Shown here piece after piece: positions 6,478 through 13,504 of a stretch of DNA of 22,268 nt. The DNA is from a virus, in IMG/VR virus record IMGVR_UViG_3300032235_000491, positions 1 to 22,268 of that record. The stretch is one strand, 5' to 3'. Positions within the stretch are counted from its first letter, which is position 1. Each line of letters begins with the position of its first letter. The notes beneath the pieces are model-generated. The model was given only the letters and a program-made list of their open reading frames with translations, ran no database searches and had not been told where the DNA came from. Both the position numbers and the translations under genes were made by a program.

Positions 6478-6485
6478 TATTTATA
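6478..6485 (-). promoter_or_regulatory. T4-type late promoter, exact TATAAATA
   Basis: The minus strand carries the exact T4 late octamer TATAAATA, ending 25 bases before the ATG of the C39-like gene at 6452. T4 late promoters need only this element with gp55-type sigma. It lies next to the T-run of the peroxiredoxin terminator, so the auxiliary transcript ends where the late lysis-type transcript begins. Confidence 0.7.
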
Positions 6486-6510
6486 AAAAAAGCACCCTTT
6501 CGGGTGCTTT
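6485..6510 (-). terminator. Intrinsic terminator after the peroxiredoxin gene
   Basis: A perfect 9-bp stem, AAAGCACCC (6489-6497) with GGGTGCTTT (6502-6510) and a 4-base loop, is followed on the minus strand by a run of T. It lies just past the peroxiredoxin stop at 6519 and should end the hli/peroxiredoxin transcript. Confidence 0.85.
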
Positions 6511-6518
6511 GATTATTT

Positions 6519-7034
6519 TCAAGATGTAACAGTCTCTCGTACCGTTGATTTTACATAATCAAGAACTGCTTCTGGAGTAGTGGCAACATAAGGATCTTCA
6601 GTTGCATTATTTCGACGACCAGGTTCTTGTGCAATCCATTCAATATAACCATCGTTGATAACAGCAGCATAACGCCATGAACGGTTACCAAAACCAATAT
6701 TAGTTTTAGTAACTAACATACCCATATCACGGGTAAAATCTCCATTACCATCAGGGATCAAAGTAACATTTTCAATATTTTGATCCTTTGCCCAAGCATT
6801 CATTACAAAAGCGTCATTAACAGAAATGCAGTAAACAGAATCGATGCCAAGACCAATAAAGTCATCGAATTTTTCCTCAAAACCAGGAAGTTGATATGCA
6901 CTACAAGTAGGTGTAAATGCCCCAGGCAACGAGAATAAAACAACTCTTTTGCCCTCAAAAAGATCTGCAGAAGTGCGTGTTACAAACTCACCTTCTTCTC
7001 GAAAAACAAATTTTACTTCAGGAACTTTACTCAT
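6519..7034 (-). CDS. Peroxiredoxin, Prx5-like
   Basis: A 171-residue thioredoxin-fold protein. FSLPGAFTPTCS places the peroxidatic Cys at residue 44 in the PxxxTxxC motif, and NRSWRYAAVI near residue 130 supplies the conserved Arg. Prx5-type enzymes reduce hydrogen and organic peroxides using a thiol donor such as thioredoxin or glutaredoxin. The only other Cys is near residue 69, not the usual resolving position of human Prx5, so a 1-Cys mechanism is likely. It shares a transcript with two Hli genes, consistent with defence against light-driven oxidative damage during infection. Start overlaps the 29-residue peptide gene by eight bases. Confidence 0.88.
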   Translation of the reverse strand: MSKVPEVKFVFREEGEFVTRTSADLFEGKRVVLFSLPGAFTPTCSAYQLPGFEEKFDDFIGLGIDSVYCISVNDAFVMNAWAKDQNIENVTLIPDGNGDFTRDMGMLVTKTNIGFGNRSWRYAAVINDGYIEWIAQEPGRRNNATEDPYVATTPEAVLDYVKSTVRETVTS

Positions 7035-7116
7035 ATGTTTTACTCAGTTGATTTACAGAATGTGCTAAAAGAACAAAAAAGGTAATTGTGGTGATAGTAA
7101 AGATATAATATCCCAT
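7027..7116 (-). CDS. 29-residue single-helix membrane peptide
   Basis: Reads MGYYIFTITTITFFVLLAHS then VNQLSKTYE. One transmembrane helix (residues 3-19) with a short polar tail, the size and shape of small photosystem or cytochrome b6f subunits. Its ATG overlaps the second hli stop as TGATG, and its end overlaps the peroxiredoxin start. Placement between Hli and peroxiredoxin genes suggests a thylakoid-membrane role, but no known subunit is recognised. Confidence 0.55.
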   Translation of the reverse strand: MGYYIFTITTITFFVLLAHSVNQLSKTYE

Positions 7117-7238
7117 CACCAAATTCCAGGAATAATTTGTCCAGTAGTGAAATAGGTTCCGACTGCGATTACGAAACCAAGCATAGCGAGGCGAGCGTTA
7201 AGAATTTCTGCCTCAGGTGTCCATCCAAATTTTTTCAT
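7116..7238 (-). CDS. hli: High-light-inducible protein, short form
   Basis: A 40-residue protein, MKKFGWTPEAEILNARLAML continuing GFVIAVGTYFTTG. It carries the chlorophyll-binding motif of the LHC-like family (AEILNARLAMLGF: Glu, Asn, Arg). The single helix dimerises to bind chlorophyll and carotenoid and protects photosystem II and chlorophyll-synthesis complexes under excess light. Its ATG overlaps the stop of the first hli gene (TGATG). Hli genes are common auxiliary genes of cyanophages. Confidence 0.9.
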   Translation of the reverse strand: MKKFGWTPEAEILNARLAMLGFVIAVGTYFTTGQIIPGIW

Positions 7239-7447
7239 CAGAGTACTCCAAAAAATAGTTTATTAGTGAATGTGTAAGAAATAAAACCAGCAATAATTCC
7301 AAGCATTGCCCAACGACCATTAGCAAGTTCTGCTCGTTCGTTATGGGTCATCATACCGTATTTAATAGCATCCTCATCAGAGATGTACATTTTTGGTTCA
7401 CGAGCAAACATATTCATTTGCCCATGCTCATTAGTTGTTACCGTCAT
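7238..7447 (-). CDS. hli: High-light-inducible protein
   Basis: A 69-residue protein with a polar N-terminus (residues 1-36) and the LHC-like helix ERAELANGRWAMLGIIAGF at 37-55, with the pigment-binding Glu, Asn and Arg. It is the first gene behind a fully consensus sigma-70 promoter (7502-7474) and is coupled to the shorter hli by TGATG. Expected to sit in the host thylakoid membrane and help dissipate excess light energy. Confidence 0.93.
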   Translation of the reverse strand: MTVTTNEHGQMNMFAREPKMYISDEDAIKYGMMTHNERAELANGRWAMLGIIAGFISYTFTNKLFFGVL

Positions 7448-7473
7448 TTCGTTTTATTACGAATTGTTACACA

Positions 7474-7502
7474 ATTATATAGCAAAAATAAAGGGGTGTC
7501 AA
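7474..7502 (-). promoter_or_regulatory. Perfect sigma-70 promoter for hli genes
   Basis: On the minus strand TTGACA (7502-7497), a 17-base spacer and TATAAT (7479-7474) match the consensus at 12 of 12. The ATG of hli is 26 bases past the -10. The -35 lies in the loop and second arm of the porin terminator. Confidence 0.85.
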
Positions 7503-7509
7503 GCACCCC
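7481..7509 (-). terminator. Terminator of the porin gene, overlapping the hli promoter
   Basis: The stem GGGGTG (7493-7498) with CACCCC (7504-7509), a 5-base loop and a T-rich minus-strand tail (7492-7481) lies 25 bases past the porin stop. The hairpin contains the -35 element of the hli promoter, so the two signals share the same bases. Confidence 0.75.
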
Positions 7510-7534
7510 AGTGTATCAGATTTTACTGATTAGA

Positions 7535-9052
7535 TCAGAACTTAAAGGTCGTCTGAACCAGAGCACCGAAGGTATCAAGACCATCGTTGCCAGTAGGATT
7601 GCTCAGATAGAACACAGCAGGAGTTACAGCGATGTTATCGGTAACTTGCATCTTGTAGTATGCCTCAAAAGCATAGTTGCCATCTTGAGCATTTACATCG
7701 TTCTGCTTGGTAACAAAGGTAGGTTGTCCAACTGCAAAACCAAGAGCATTACCCTTAGCGAGTACATCCTTCCAAACCAGACCAGTATACCAAGACTGAG
7801 AAATAGTATCACCACCTTCAGTATAACCAGAGTTATTATAACCCCAACCAGCAGAGATTGAAGGAATGATACCAGAGGTAGAAGGTTGCCAGTAACCAGC
7901 AAGAGAGAACGAGTTAGTCTGCCCACCAGTTGCACTATTAGGAAGTGCAGAAGTCAGAGTAGGAGTACCTTGAATACTTACACCATTGTTGGAATAAGTA
8001 TAGGCACCAGTCAGGTTCCAGTTCTTAGTGGTGTAAGCAAGTTGAGCAGTGGTAGAAGCAGCAGAGTTGCCGTTGAACATACCACCTTCAGCACTATCAC
8101 CCTTGTCTGCATCGCCAGCAACATAGGCACCACCAAGTGTCCAAGCACCTTTCTTAACCGAAGCACCGAAACCACCACCCAGAACTTTGCTATAGGCACC
8201 AGGAGCACCGTTGAACTGGAAGATATTCAGGATCTTATCAGCAGTGTAGACAGAAGGCCACACAGGCAGAATGTCATCCTGACGAACACGAGGACCAGCA
8301 GTAATGGTTACATCCTTACCAGCAGGGAACTTGTAGTACAAACGATTAATTGCAACTACATCACCACCATCAGCATTACCAAGATTTTCTTGGAAACCAG
8401 CATCAAGTTTGGTGAGAGGAGTAGGAGCAGCACCGAAACCACTGTCATCAAAGTTACCAGCACGAAGTTGAGTACGCAGCAGGTCTTTACCAGTGAAAGA
8501 GGTATCCAGGTTCAGTTTCACATCATAGTTGAAGGAAACTGCTTCACGAAGATTATCGTAATCATCTTTACGATCACCACCATAAGACAGACCACCCAGA
8601 ACCCACTTGGTTTCACCACGAAGTTTGGTGGTGGTGGAGAATTGAGTTGCTTCCAGAGCACTAACTTGTGCTTCCAGTTTATCAACACGACCACGAATTA
8701 CTGCAAGTTCAGCAGCAAATTCTTTTTGGAGGCGACTGAGTTCATCAGTCACTTCGGTTACACGATCAAGGCAAGCATTCAGAAGTGCTGCTGCCTCATA
8801 ACGGGTCATTGCCTTACCACCACCATAAGTGCCGTTAGGATAACCTGCTACACAACCATAACGATCTACAAGATTATTAAGTGCTTGATATGCCCAATCG
8901 GTAGGTTGCACATCAGAAAGTTGCGAAACACTTGTAACCTGCTCAGAAGAGTATTGATTGACTGCTGCAATATTAAGGTCTGCTGCATTCGCAACAGCAG
9001 GAGCAATCATACCAAGAGCAACGGGTGCAAGCATCAGTTGTTTGAGTTTCAT
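7535..9052 (-). CDS. Cyanobacterial-type outer-membrane porin (SLH plus OprB-like barrel)
   Basis: A 505-residue protein when started at the ATG at 9052, which gives a proper signal peptide (MKLKQLMLAPVALGMIAPAV, cleavage near residue 24); the frame also allows 9079. Residues about 45-95 form one SLH domain (VQPTDWAYQALNNLVDRYG, MTRYEAAALLNACLDRV) that anchors cyanobacterial porins to the cell wall. A coiled coil follows (about 98-135) and then a beta-barrel ending in Phe. The family forms channels for small solutes and ions. GC content and codon choice look more host-like than the neighbouring sugar genes, suggesting acquisition from the host. It has its own promoter, unusual leader and terminator. 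Confidence 0.92.
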   Translation of the reverse strand: MKLKQLMLAPVALGMIAPAVANAADLNIAAVNQYSSEQVTSVSQLSDVQPTDWAYQALNNLVDRYGCVAGYPNGTYGGGKAMTRYEAAALLNACLDRVTEVTDELSRLQKEFAAELAVIRGRVDKLEAQVSALEATQFSTTTKLRGETKWVLGGLSYGGDRKDDYDNLREAVSFNYDVKLNLDTSFTGKDLLRTQLRAGNFDDSGFGAAPTPLTKLDAGFQENLGNADGGDVVAINRLYYKFPAGKDVTITAGPRVRQDDILPVWPSVYTADKILNIFQFNGAPGAYSKVLGGGFGASVKKGAWTLGGAYVAGDADKGDSAEGGMFNGNSAASTTAQLAYTTKNWNLTGAYTYSNNGVSIQGTPTLTSALPNSATGGQTNSFSLAGYWQPSTSGIIPSISAGWGYNNSGYTEGGDTISQSWYTGLVWKDVLAKGNALGFAVGQPTFVTKQNDVNAQDGNYAFEAYYKMQVTDNIAVTPAVFYLSNPTGNDGLDTFGALVQTTFKF

Positions 9053-9083
9053 AAAAATGTTTTTAATACTAAACGACAATGTA

Positions 9084-9107
9084 AAGATTTACAACAATGT
9101 AAATCTT
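9084..9107 (-). repeat. Perfect 10-bp dyad in the porin leader
   Basis: AAGATTTACA (9084-9093) and TGTAAATCTT (9098-9107) form a perfect inverted repeat with a 4-base loop, about 32 bases before the porin ATG. It may be a protein-binding operator or a leader hairpin; no T-run makes it a terminator. Confidence 0.6.
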
Positions 9108-9109
9108 CG

Positions 9110-9139
9110 TTATTTAGGAGGTCTTAAGAAAATCTTAAG
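9110..9139 (-). promoter_or_regulatory. Pho-box-like 8-bp repeats before the porin
   Basis: On the minus strand three 8-mers occur at exact 11-base intervals: CTTAAGAT (9139-9132), CTTAAGAC (9128-9121) and CTAAATAA (9117-9110). The known cyanobacterial PhoB box is a set of 8-bp repeats close to YTTAAYYW separated by 3 bases. The first two fit at six or more positions; the third is weak. A further unit matching the consensus fully, CTTAACCA, lies at 9194-9187, followed after 3 bases by CTTAGTTG. Confidence 0.4.
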
Positions 9140-9148
9140 ATTAGGTAT

Positions 9149-9178
9149 ATACTACTACCATCCTGGGGTGTTTGTCAA
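9149..9178 (-). promoter_or_regulatory. Probable porin promoter
   Basis: TTGACA (9178-9173) is followed after 18 bases by TAGTAT (9154-9149), a 4/6 match to the -10 consensus. It begins right behind the GT25 stop codon and leaves a leader of about 90 bases carrying the Pho-like repeats and the dyad. Confidence 0.5.
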
Positions 9179-9189
9179 CTAAGATTTGG

Positions 9190-9987
9190 TTAAGGTTGTT
9201 GTGAAACTCCAGATGGATTTGTAATCCTACCAAGATATGGATCATAATCCATCAAATCATTGATGTCAAGGTTTGCACCAGCTTGCATCCAGAAATTTGA
9301 AATTCCATCATGACTAGATCTATGGAACGCATCCACATGATCTGGGTGAATAGAAGATCCCAATTCAATTTTATAAAGAAGTAAAGGAATAGAAAACGTG
9401 TTGCCTGAATTATAAATTAAATCATCTGCTACTGGACGTGGTTTAATTCCATTATCAAGTTTGTATTTGTCACCTCTAACATGATGACGAAGTAATTTTT
9501 CAGCATGGTGTCTGGTAATCATATAACATGCTGTAGAAAAATTATTTACAAATCTCCTATGAAGCTTTACATGAATATCACCAGTACAAATAATTGCAAG
9601 TTGAACAACATCCCAATCATAGGGAAGTCTTGCAACAAAATCATCCCAACGAAAATTCCAAAATCTCACTAAATCCAATTTACAATCATCTTCCATGATG
9701 ATTGCATATGGGCTATCAGATGTTTCCATCCAATGTTTAATTGCTTTTAAATGGGAAGTAATACACCCTATTTCACCAGAAGTCATGCTTTCTGGATATC
9801 TACCTTTAATGATATCACTTAGATCATCTTCACGCCCATCATATGCAGATATACGCTCATAATTTGTTATATCCCAATATTGAAATTGGGCTTCCATATA
9901 TTCTTTTCTATCTGGTTGACCGTCTAGATTCAAATAATAAACGGGACCAAAGTTTTTCAGTTTATCCATTGATTTATTTTTATCCAT
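9190..9987 (-). CDS. Glycosyltransferase family 25
   Basis: A 265-residue protein with GT25 signatures: VYYLNLDGQPDR at residues 16-27, GEIGCITSHLKAI at 71-83 and IIMEDDCKL at 97-104 (metal/nucleotide-binding acidic motif). GT25 enzymes include bacterial lipooligosaccharide beta-galactosyltransferases and collagen galactosyltransferases. It is the last gene of the sugar cluster, overlapping the GT4 gene by eight bases. A sugar acceptor on host LPS or on a phage protein is plausible; donor and acceptor cannot be read from the sequence. Confidence 0.8.
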   Translation of the reverse strand: MDKNKSMDKLKNFGPVYYLNLDGQPDRKEYMEAQFQYWDITNYERISAYDGREDDLSDIIKGRYPESMTSGEIGCITSHLKAIKHWMETSDSPYAIIMEDDCKLDLVRFWNFRWDDFVARLPYDWDVVQLAIICTGDIHVKLHRRFVNNFSTACYMITRHHAEKLLRHHVRGDKYKLDNGIKPRPVADDLIYNSGNTFSIPLLLYKIELGSSIHPDHVDAFHRSSHDGISNFWMQAGANLDINDLMDYDPYLGRITNPSGVSQQP

Positions 9988-10930
9988 GTTGTTCGATTAC
10001 TTTCATTATACTAGGAATATAATGTGTTTGTAAAATTTCTTTCCAATCAAATTGTTTTGAATACTCTAAAATTTCTTCTCTATGAGAAATAGAATATTCT
10101 CTATTCTTAATAATTTCAGATTCTACAAACTCCAAATCTTCAATCTTATCCTCTGGAATTACAGTGATAAATTCCTTTGTTTGATCAAGATTTGCCTTAC
10201 CCCACTCACATACAACTACACCCAAACCAGCAGATAGTGCTTCCATACAAACAAGAGGGTGTGCTTCTCCATCAGAAAGAAGAACTAGATTTCCATAGTC
10301 TGTTAATTCATTATAGAGAGTTTCTTTTGACCATTCCCCAAGATAATTTTTATTGGTATTAAACCTACTGTCAGCAAGATTACCAGCAAACCATAGACTA
10401 TTAATAGATTGGAAAAGATGCTGTCTTTTTCTATAATCAATTTTTGCAAGATAGATTGATCTATCAGGATATTCAGGAGTTTCTTTAAAATTAAATTTAG
10501 AAGTGTTTACACCATTAGGAGTAATATAAAGATTATTTTCAGGAATATTAAACATTACCTGATAGACTTTCGAAATTCCATCAGATAAACAAAAGATATT
10601 TGGTTTAATTCTAGAGAATTCATTGGCAACATTTACATACCCACCAAACATTTGCGGACGTTCAAGATATCCAAAATGACTTGTAATAGCAGATGGGTAT
10701 TGAATGAAAGGACAAACATCAATAAATTCATCATAATGAACATGGACAAAATCTGGTACAAATGCATTGATACCATTAATAATTTGTCGGTAATCTTTGG
10801 TATTGATTATCTGAACTTCATGCCCAAGTTCCTCAAGAGCAAGTTTAGTATCCCAAATAAGTATTTCTACAGCACCCCAACCAGTAGGGGGGATTGGCAT
10901 AATTCCTGGACCAACTAATGTAATTTTCAT
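9980..10930 (-). CDS. Glycosyltransferase family 4 (GT-B fold)
   Basis: A 316-residue protein with the GT-B layout: GWGAVE near residue 17 (acceptor-side Gly-rich loop), PNGVNTSKF at 138-146 linking the domains, and EAHPLVCME at 222-230, the GT4 E-x7-E donor-binding motif. It is shorter than most GT4 enzymes (350-400 residues) but has both domains. Such enzymes extend LPS or exopolysaccharide from nucleotide sugars in the cytoplasm. ATGA overlap with the gene before and an eight-base overlap with the GT25 gene show coupled translation. Confidence 0.85.
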   Translation of the reverse strand: MKITLVGPGIMPIPPTGWGAVEILIWDTKLALEELGHEVQIINTKDYRQIINGINAFVPDFVHVHYDEFIDVCPFIQYPSAITSHFGYLERPQMFGGYVNVANEFSRIKPNIFCLSDGISKVYQVMFNIPENNLYITPNGVNTSKFNFKETPEYPDRSIYLAKIDYRKRQHLFQSINSLWFAGNLADSRFNTNKNYLGEWSKETLYNELTDYGNLVLLSDGEAHPLVCMEALSAGLGVVVCEWGKANLDQTKEFITVIPEDKIEDLEFVESEIIKNREYSISHREEILEYSKQFDWKEILQTHYIPSIMKVIEQHG

Positions 10931-11394
10931 TTTACTAACCTCTGGGGATAATCAGTACAAATACCATAGCAATTATATACATTTAAAGAAGAAAAATCCT
11001 TATCTTTAATTGATAGTTCTGGCATAACAATTACACTAGATGCAGTATAAGGTTGTCCTGGATAAGTCCAAATATATTTTTTACTAGTTAAAGTAAACTT
11101 ATCAGTTTCGTGCCAAAAATAATTATATCCACTAGTTTTATTCACAAAATAATAAAGAGCGTCAAGATTTTTACAATGAATCCACAAATGATCCATACGC
11201 TGAGCTAACCAATATTGGGTGACAATATATTGTGAATCATCATGTCCCAAATACAATTGACCATCAATAGTATTATATCGAATATCAATTTCCACATCAA
11301 AATCCAGATCAATTGCTTTATCAATAATTTCTGGTTGATTTTCAGTTAATGGATTAGGACCATCAATGTTTCCCCTATGTGCAATAATTTTCAT
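10927..11394 (-). CDS. Short GDPD-like phosphodiesterase fold protein
   Basis: 155 residues from the ATG at 11394, two bases after the upstream stop. The N-terminus matches glycerophosphodiester phosphodiesterases: HRG at residues 6-8, EN at 18-19, EIDIR at 35-39, and GHDD at 50-53, so the metal and catalytic positions are kept. The family is usually 230-300 residues; this one lacks the insertion domain and much of the C-terminal barrel. It could cleave a glycerophosphodiester substituent on a glycan or lipid, or release lipid phosphate. Activity is uncertain because of the short length. Confidence 0.7.
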   Translation of the reverse strand: MKIIAHRGNIDGPNPLTENQPEIIDKAIDLDFDVEIDIRYNTIDGQLYLGHDDSQYIVTQYWLAQRMDHLWIHCKNLDALYYFVNKTSGYNYFWHETDKFTLTSKKYIWTYPGQPYTASSVIVMPELSIKDKDFSSLNVYNCYGICTDYPQRLVK

Positions 11395-11396
11395 AA

Positions 11397-12128
11397 TCAA
11401 CCTCTAATACATGCAGCATCCATAGAACATGGTGCTAAATCGTTGGCAGAAAATCTCCGTAAGAAAGATCCAAACTTAAATGCTTCTGGAGATGGTTCCC
11501 AAATAGCTTCATAAACACTTTCGATATCATCATAAGCATTTTTGGACCAGTTAAGAAATTTTGTTCCAAAAAATTGAATAGTATCTGGAAATCTTGGATG
11601 ATGACCTGGAAGATAAAATTTATTTGGATCACAATCCTCAAGATTTGGAAAATTTAATAATACAGTATCATACCTAGCAAGAACTACCCAATCATATTTT
11701 TCAGTTACTTCTGGACTTTTCCTATAAGTCTCAAAAATATTAGATACTGTTTTAATAGACCAAAGTTGAGACATTACATTACTGTAATTTTTATGGTTCC
11801 AATGATCACCATCAGGATGCTTTCCAGTAAATTTTTTATCTACATATTCTTTGGCATTTGGTGGTAGATCAAAATGTCTCGGTTCATCATGAACTAAAAT
11901 TAATGGTTGATACTTCTCACAAATTAATTCCAATGCATTTGGTGGTATTGGACAGTTATTAATTCTAGACCAAGAAGAATAATCAAATTCTCCACCATCT
12001 TCTTTCCACCACGCATGACAAAATACATCAGTATCATATTTGTCAATGATAGATGATTTGTAAACTCTTTCAATTTCTGGATTATCAACAAATCTGGGTT
12101 GACCAAAAAATAATAATGCTACTTTCAT
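11397..12128 (-). CDS. Putative glycosyltransferase of the GQPR type, copy 1
   Basis: A 243-residue protein that shares its plan with the gene at 13504-14208: FFGQPRFVDNPEI near the start (copy 2: YSGQPRHLKEC), DVFCHAWW (copy 2: DVFAHIWY), a central SQLWSIKTVSNIFETYR helix (copy 2: SMFYSLSEANNLKKKYE), and YDWVVLARYD (copy 2: YDCVVRLRTD). The last carries an Arg-x-Asp that may be a metal-binding motif. No classified family is recognised with certainty, but position among transferases argues for sugar transfer. TGATG joins it to the HAD-nucleotidyltransferase gene. Confidence 0.6.
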   Translation of the reverse strand: MKVALLFFGQPRFVDNPEIERVYKSSIIDKYDTDVFCHAWWKEDGGEFDYSSWSRINNCPIPPNALELICEKYQPLILVHDEPRHFDLPPNAKEYVDKKFTGKHPDGDHWNHKNYSNVMSQLWSIKTVSNIFETYRKSPEVTEKYDWVVLARYDTVLLNFPNLEDCDPNKFYLPGHHPRFPDTIQFFGTKFLNWSKNAYDDIESVYEAIWEPSPEAFKFGSFLRRFSANDLAPCSMDAACIRG

Positions 12129-13504
12129 CAGACTTCTCCTTCATAGTGTTCAAGGAAGTAATTCAAATCTTCTGGAGTTCCAATACCCCACATACCAGAT
12201 TTGTCAATCTCTTTGATACGGATTTTTTTACCATCACCAATCGCTTCATTAAATACTGGGCAGACATAATATTCATTATTAACACGAATATCTTTAGCAA
12301 TCATTTGTTCTGCATACTTCACATAGTCAGAACCTTTCTTCCAATAATAGATACCAACAGTGGCATGTTCAGAGATTGGTTTTTTCTCAGCAACTTCCTC
12401 AACATAACCTTCTTCACCAAGTTTAGCATAAGACCACTTAGGATGGGTTGCAGGGAAGGTTACGATACCACCATCAACTTCACCATTTTGGAATGCATAA
12501 AGAGTTTCATTACTATCCCATTCAACAAACTGATCAGAGTTTGCCATTACAAGGGGTTCATCATTATTGATAAACTCCTTTGCAAGAAGAGTGGTGCAAC
12601 AAGCACCTTCAGTTAGACCATCAACTTGGACAATATTGCATCCAGGAGCAATCAAAGGAAGTAGATAGTTCAGATTATACTTTTCATAATGTTCTTTTTG
12701 AACAATAAAGGTATAGTTTGCTTTGATATTCAGGTTCTCAACAACCACTTGGATCATTGGTTTACCTTTAACTTCAATCAAAGGTTTGGGGAAGGTGTAG
12801 CCCTGACTAGCAAATCTGCTACCAGCACCTGCCATAGGAATAAGAACATTCATTGTTTTACTCTCCCATGCCACTTTTTGTTTTGTACCATTCAGAATTT
12901 TTTTAATACGATCAATTTTTGCTTGATTAAGATCTTTACGATCTTCTACAGGAACTAAATGTGCCTTACTATCAAGAGCACCTTGACGACCAATATGACT
13001 ATCTTCGACAATCACAGTATCTGTAGGAAGTGCCCCAAGAGCAGTCATACACTTCCAATACATTGCTGGGAATGGTTTATTGCGAACAACGTCTTCATTA
13101 GAGACGTACATATCCACAAATTCCAGAAGTCCAAGACGTAAGAGAATGATCTTTACAGTATTCCGAATACTGTTAGATGCAACAGCAATCTTATACCCAG
13201 AATCTACAAGTTGTTGAAAGTATCCCATCAACTCATAATCTTTTGCAACACAATCGTTAAAGATCTTCAGTGTTGCCTCTTGCTTATCTCTCCAAATCTT
13301 ATCATAAAGGTCTACAGGAAGACCTTTATTTTTGGTTAAAAGTTCTAGTTTTGCTTTGGTAGGAAGACCGTCATAAATGCTAACATGCTCTTCTCTAGCG
13401 ATAGCATAATCTTCTCCAAGTGCTTGGTTTAATGCCTCATAATGATAATCTTTACTATCGATTAGGACGCCATCCAAATCAAAGATAACAAGTTTAGTCG
13501 TCAT
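12128..13504 (-). CDS. Fusion of HAD phosphatase and sugar nucleotidyltransferase
   Basis: A 458-residue two-domain protein starting at the ATG at 13504, which overlaps the upstream stop as TAATG. Residues 1-195 are a HAD-family phosphatase: FDLDGVLIDS (Asp9, Asp11), ASNS near 109, Lys in RNKPFP near 143, and VEDSHIG near 167. Residues 218-458 are a nucleotidyltransferase: GAGSRFASQGYTFPKPLIEV with the G-x-G-x-R and Pro-Lys signature, and ANSDQFVEWD as the metal site. The pair could remove a phosphate from a sugar bisphosphate and then activate the sugar-1-phosphate with a nucleotide, giving a donor for the cluster. The sugar is unknown. Confidence 0.82.
   Translation of the reverse strand: MTTKLVIFDLDGVLIDSKDYHYEALNQALGEDYAIAREEHVSIYDGLPTKAKLELLTKNKGLPVDLYDKIWRDKQEATLKIFNDCVAKDYELMGYFQQLVDSGYKIAVASNSIRNTVKIILLRLGLLEFVDMYVSNEDVVRNKPFPAMYWKCMTALGALPTDTVIVEDSHIGRQGALDSKAHLVPVEDRKDLNQAKIDRIKKILNGTKQKVAWESKTMNVLIPMAGAGSRFASQGYTFPKPLIEVKGKPMIQVVVENLNIKANYTFIVQKEHYEKYNLNYLLPLIAPGCNIVQVDGLTEGACCTTLLAKEFINNDEPLVMANSDQFVEWDSNETLYAFQNGEVDGGIVTFPATHPKWSYAKLGEEGYVEEVAEKKPISEHATVGIYYWKKGSDYVKYAEQMIAKDIRVNNEYYVCPVFNEAIGDGKKIRIKEIDKSGMWGIGTPEDLNYFLEHYEGEV

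Noticed and set aside
7886-9127. Long open frame (413 codons) on the plus strand
   Set aside because: It is the antisense of the porin gene: Ser/Thr/Ile-rich without domains, produced by the biased codons of the porin.
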